Shown here piece after piece: positions 5,759 to 8,428 of a stretch of 8,428 nt of DNA (position 1 is its first letter; each line of letters starts with the position of its first letter). Both the position numbers and the translations under genes were made by a program. Under the pieces are notes generated by a model. That model did not search any database and was not told the origin of the DNA. It was given only the letters and a program-made list of their open reading frames with translations. The DNA comes from an uncultured Bacteroidota bacterium. GTDB taxonomy: Bacteria > Bacteroidota > Bacteroidia > Chitinophagales > Chitinophagaceae. The stretch spans positions 1 to 8,428 of the forward strand of contig CAIWHI010001004.1 in the NCBI GenBank assembly GCA_903912435.1, written 5' to 3'.

Positions 5759-7432
5759 ATGACCAACTACGAAATAGCCGACCACTTCTCCCTCCTATCC
5801 AAGTTAATGGATATTCATGGGGAAAACAGTTTTAAGTCAAAGTCTTATAGTATAGCAGCATTCAATATAGAACGCTTGCCTGTAGAAATTACAACTATGG
5901 ATGATGCAGGACTGTTTGCAGTAAAAGGTATTGGTGAGTCTATGGGCAAGAAAATAAGGGAATTGCTGGTAACAGGTAAGCTGCCCCAGCTAGAATTATT
6001 GATTGCCGACACCCCTCCGGGCATTATGGATATGCTGCATATAAAAGGCCTTGGCCCTAAAAAGATTGCAGACATCTGGAATATCCTGGGCATTGAGTCG
6101 CTAGGAGAATTGGAATATGCCTGCAATGAAAACCGCCTGGTATCTCTAAAAGGTTTCGGCACCAAGACACAGGAAAGTGTGTTGCAAAACATAGTTTACT
6201 TCAAGCAAAACCTGGGTTTCCATTTATGGGCTGAGGTAGAGTTGCTGGCCAATAATATCGTAAGTCAACTGACTAAAAACTACCCCGATGATTTAAGCTC
6301 GCTAACAGGTGAGGTACGTAGACATTGCGAAACAGTGGAATTCATAGACATTGTGTGTACACTCGATGAAGAACAACTAAAAAATGAATTCTCCTCAATT
6401 GCAGATACTACTTATGAATTATTAGCTGATGGCCGCCTGGTGGTAAAAATGCCCGGTCAGCCAAGGTTGCGTATTTTAATGGTAGGAATTGACAATTTTT
6501 ATGTGGAACTATTTGCAAGCACTGGTTCCCAGGAATTTATGGAAGCCTTCACTAATAATTTTAGCATTCCCGAGGGCGTAGAAAGTGAAGAAGAAATTTT
6601 CGAAGAAAATGGATTAGCATTCATTCCGGCTTATAGAAGAGAAACGGCAGGCATTCTCAAAAAAGCAGAAACGGGTGAACTAAACGAAGTGATACAACCA
6701 TCTGATATCAAGGCAATAATACACTCCCACTCTACCTGGAGCGATGGTCAGAACACCATTGAACAGATGGCCAAAGCTGCCAAAAACCTTGGACTAGAAT
6801 ACCTCGTCATCAGTGATCACTCCCAAACCGCATTCTATGCCGGCGGCCTAAAGCCCGAGCAGATTGCAGCACAGCATAGTGAGATAGATGAACTAAATGC
6901 GAAGCTAGCACCATTCAAAATTTTCAAGAGCATTGAATCAGATATATTGGGCGATGGTAGTCTTGATTACAACACGCAGATTCTGAACACCTTCGATATA
7001 ATTATTGCTAGTGTTCATAGCAACCTTAAGATGACCGAAGATAAGGCTATGGACAGGGTACTTACTGCTATTAAAAATCCTTACACCTCCATCTTAGGCC
7101 ACCCAACAGGACGATTATTATTAAGCCGAAAGGGCTACCCTCTTGACCATAAAAAAGTTATAGATACTTGTGCCGAACATAATGTTGTAATAGAAATAAA
7201 CGCCCATCCCCGTAGGTTAGACCTCGATTGGCGCTGGATTGAGTATGCCATTGAAAAAGGAGTGGTATTATCTATAGACCCAGATGCCCACGCCATTGAA
7301 GGTTATCACGACACCTATTATGGTACCCTTATAGCCCAAAAAGGTGGACTAACTGCCAAAGGCAACCTAAGCAGTTATTCTTTAGCTGAGTTTGAAGCTT
7401 TTTTGGCCATTCAAAAGAAGAAAAGAGGGTAA
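5759..7432 (+). CDS. polX: PolX-type family X polymerase/PHP exonuclease, polymerase site degenerate
   Basis: At 557 residues this is close to the usual bacterial PolX length (about 570). Residues 1-150 form the family X 8-kDa-like part with helix-hairpin-helix motifs (VKGIGESMGKKI 55-66, IKGLGPKKI 95-103, LKGFGTKTQESV 130-141). Residues 155-310 correspond to the palm and thumb. Residues 318-557 are the PHP nuclease domain with its full metal set visible: H322, H324, D329, H354, E393, H420, H448, D509 and H511. PolX works in base-excision repair, filling gaps and trimming 3' ends. In the palm, the motif GS.RR....GD.D reads GEVRRHCETVEFID (184-197): the GS serine is E185 and the first catalytic Asp is F195, while D197 remains. 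The third, expected in a VDLR-like strand, is E250. DNA synthesis is therefore doubtful while 3'-5' exonuclease or AP-type activity should be intact. The start matches the conserved N-terminus (NYEIADHFSLLSKLMDIHGENSFK). Confidence 0.93.
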   Translation: MTNYEIADHFSLLSKLMDIHGENSFKSKSYSIAAFNIERLPVEITTMDDAGLFAVKGIGESMGKKIRELLVTGKLPQLELLIADTPPGIMDMLHIKGLGPKKIADIWNILGIESLGELEYACNENRLVSLKGFGTKTQESVLQNIVYFKQNLGFHLWAEVELLANNIVSQLTKNYPDDLSSLTGEVRRHCETVEFIDIVCTLDEEQLKNEFSSIADTTYELLADGRLVVKMPGQPRLRILMVGIDNFYVELFASTGSQEFMEAFTNNFSIPEGVESEEEIFEENGLAFIPAYRRETAGILKKAETGELNEVIQPSDIKAIIHSHSTWSDGQNTIEQMAKAAKNLGLEYLVISDHSQTAFYAGGLKPEQIAAQHSEIDELNAKLAPFKIFKSIESDILGDGSLDYNTQILNTFDIIIASVHSNLKMTEDKAMDRVLTAIKNPYTSILGHPTGRLLLSRKGYPLDHKKVIDTCAEHNVVIEINAHPRRLDLDWRWIEYAIEKGVVLSIDPDAHAIEGYHDTYYGTLIAQKGGLTAKGNLSSYSLAEFEAFLAIQKKKRG

Positions 7433-7455
7433 AACGTTTATAAAATAAAGCCCAT

Positions 7456-7818
7456 TTACTTAAACTTCTTAAAATAGAACAACAGAAATACACTGAATAG
7501 TGCTGCAATAACCAGCATAGGGCTCTCGTATATCTGGTTCAGTTTATGATTGTAAATAGCCAAATAGACAGCCGCATCAACTATGGTAAGACATATATAA
7601 CCCAATGCCCCCCATTTACGCAAATCGCACGCCCCTACCCAGAATACTGTATAGGCAAGTAACCACGCCGCCCCCAGCCATTCAATACCAGGGAATGGGG
7701 AATAATGGTCGGACCAAATTATATATATTGTTAGGACAACATGAAAAAGCCCAACCAAAGGGAATAACATGGGTGGCTTCCTCACCAAATCAACTATCAA
7801 TGTTTTTATACTGCGCAA
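7456..7818 (-). CDS. Small four-helix membrane protein of unknown function
   Basis: This is a 120-residue inner-membrane protein with four predicted hydrophobic helices, at about 17-35, 47-64, 70-89 and 100-116. It has a basic N-terminus (KTLIVDLVRKPP) and a basic C-terminus (FKKFK), so both ends are likely cytoplasmic. I do not recognise a named family. The pattern RKPPMLFPL...W...WLLAYTVFW seems familiar from uncharacterised proteins of this phylum, but no function is known to me. No ATG precedes the first helix: the frame is closed by a stop at 7846-7848. The best start is the TTG at 7818; the in-frame ATG at codon 17 would remove the conserved-looking basic lead. A TATCTTTG box lies 58 bases upstream. 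The gene converges on polX with only 23 bp between the stops and no visible terminator. Confidence 0.7.
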   Translation of the reverse strand: MRSIKTLIVDLVRKPPMLFPLVGLFHVVLTIYIIWSDHYSPFPGIEWLGAAWLLAYTVFWVGACDLRKWGALGYICLTIVDAAVYLAIYNHKLNQIYESPMLVIAALFSVFLLFYFKKFK

Positions 7819-7876
7819 ATTCTTTGTTTTAATATTTACTACCTTCTATGGAAGCTTACCCTTATAAACCTTTGCG

Positions 7877-7884
7877 CAAAGATA
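7877..7884 (-). promoter_or_regulatory. Putative -7 box (TATCTTTG) of the membrane-protein gene
   Basis: A perfect TAnnTTTG box on the minus strand would give a leader of about 50 bases before the TTG start. It overlaps the 12-bp perfect palindrome CTTTGCGCAAAG (7870-7881), which may be an operator or chance. The rest of the 7819-7922 spacer has one weak inverted repeat (AAGACA 7892-7897 with TGTCTT 7911-7916) after the upstream gene. Confidence 0.42.
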
Positions 7885-7922
7885 GGGAACGAAGACAGGA
7901 TAAAATTGGATGTCTTAATTTA

Positions 7923-8428
7923 TTAACTCTTATAAAGGCCTTCTATTTCCTCAATGCTCAAACCAGTTAAGTCTGATATATCATTGATATCCATTCCCTT
8001 ATTCAAACATTTCCTAGCAATTTCTTTGGCATTTTGTTTCACCTTGTCTCTAGCAAATTCAATTTTATTCTCTTCACCTATCTGAATCCCTTTTTCAATA
8101 CCCTTCAATTCTCCGGCTGTAATGTTAGATTCTAATACAGTCTCATTATCACGCCAATTAGATAAATCCCTTTCATATTCCCTCCTTTCTTCTTTGGTCA
8201 ATTTTAGTAAATCCAGCTTTTCCCTGGCCTCAATAAGCCCCTTTGCCTTGGTGCCATCCTGCACCTTTTCAGTCTTTAGGAATTGTATCCATTCGTCAAG
8301 TGTATTTTTTGCAACCTTGTCAAACTTGTTTACCCTAATGATATAGTATTCGGGATATATTTTGTCAATCAATTCGGTCTTATAAACTAATTGTTCCTGA
8401 TTCGAGAGGTTTAGGACATCATGATTGT
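7923..8428 (-). CDS. Rpn/PD-(D/E)XK family nuclease-transposase-like protein, C-terminal part
   Basis: The frame runs off the right edge of the window, so the N-terminus and the PD-(D/E)XK catalytic core are not visible. The seen part (about 168 codons) begins HDVLNLSNQEQLVYKTELID. It continues with the beta-strand and helix YYIIRVNKFDKVAKNTLDEWIQFLKT, like the family's FxELxKFxK...LDKWLYFLK element. A charged helical, probably coiled stretch follows (KLTKEERREYERDLSNWR). The tail (ARDKVKQNAKEIARKCLNKGMDINDISDLTGLSIEEIEGLYKS) is the very typical EIAxxLLxxGxxIExIxxxTGLSxEEIExL ending of Rpn (recombination-promoting nuclease) and related putative transposases. These proteins are linked to RecA-independent recombination in E. 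coli; their role in Bacteroidota is unclear. The TTG at 8372 is an internal Leu and not a start. Whether the gene is intact upstream cannot be judged. Confidence 0.8.
   Translation of the reverse strand, partial: NHDVLNLSNQEQLVYKTELIDKIYPEYYIIRVNKFDKVAKNTLDEWIQFLKTEKVQDGTKAKGLIEAREKLDLLKLTKEERREYERDLSNWRDNETVLESNITAGELKGIEKGIQIGEENKIEFARDKVKQNAKEIARKCLNKGMDINDISDLTGLSIEEIEGLYKS

Noticed and set aside
5845..6192. Minus-strand frame of 115 codons inside polX
   Set aside because: It lies wholly within the HhH-coding part of polX and is a shadow frame.

Overview
The window looks like chromosomal DNA from a member of the Bacteroidota, probably near Chitinophagales/Chitinophagaceae; the phylum is well supported, the order is a guess. 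The support is a secreted protein with a type IX secretion (Por) C-terminal sorting domain, TAnnTTTG-type -7 promoter boxes in front of several genes, A-rich leaders without Shine-Dalgarno sites, and Bacteroidota-type versions of PolX and of an Rpn/PD-(D/E)XK family protein.

Layout. At 2-268 is the 3' end of katG (catalase-peroxidase), closed by a strong intrinsic terminator (292-327). Then comes about 1.1 kb without a convincing gene (269-1352). It holds a family of REP-like hairpin repeats: two copies in one orientation (351-426 and 483-511, the second decayed) and two in the opposite orientation (1101-1209 and 1220-1328, exactly 119 bp apart). They enclose an AT-rich core with a 29-bp perfect palindrome and a doubtful cysteine-rich small ORF. 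A cupin gene (1353-1727, +) starts 24 bp after the last repeat. A leftward block follows: a small TPR protein (2216-1902), a PNGase F-like protein with a T9SS sorting domain and its own terminator (4470-2482), and a closely spaced pair consisting of a GNAT acetyltransferase (5520-5080) and a degenerate LytM/M23-fold protein (5076-4606). PolX (5759-7432, +) is divergent from the GNAT gene and convergent with a four-helix membrane protein (7818-7456). The window ends inside an Rpn-family nuclease/transposase-like gene (8428-7923).

How the genes relate. I see no single multi-gene system. The window is mostly independent housekeeping and accessory genes: oxidative stress (KatG), DNA repair (PolX), a secreted N-glycan-releasing enzyme candidate, and unassigned small genes. 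The only likely co-transcribed pair is GNAT plus the LytM-like protein, 3 bp apart.

Most worth a second look: (1) the PNGase F-like protein keeps the Asp and Glu equivalent to D60 and E206 and all six disulfide cysteines, but not E118; (2) the LytM-like protein has its zinc-site His residues replaced, HLH becoming NLN; (3) PolX has lost two of the three catalytic polymerase carboxylates as Asp while its PHP nuclease site is complete; (4) the symmetrical REP arrangement around an AT-rich core. Alignments to known families were made from memory and were not computed.
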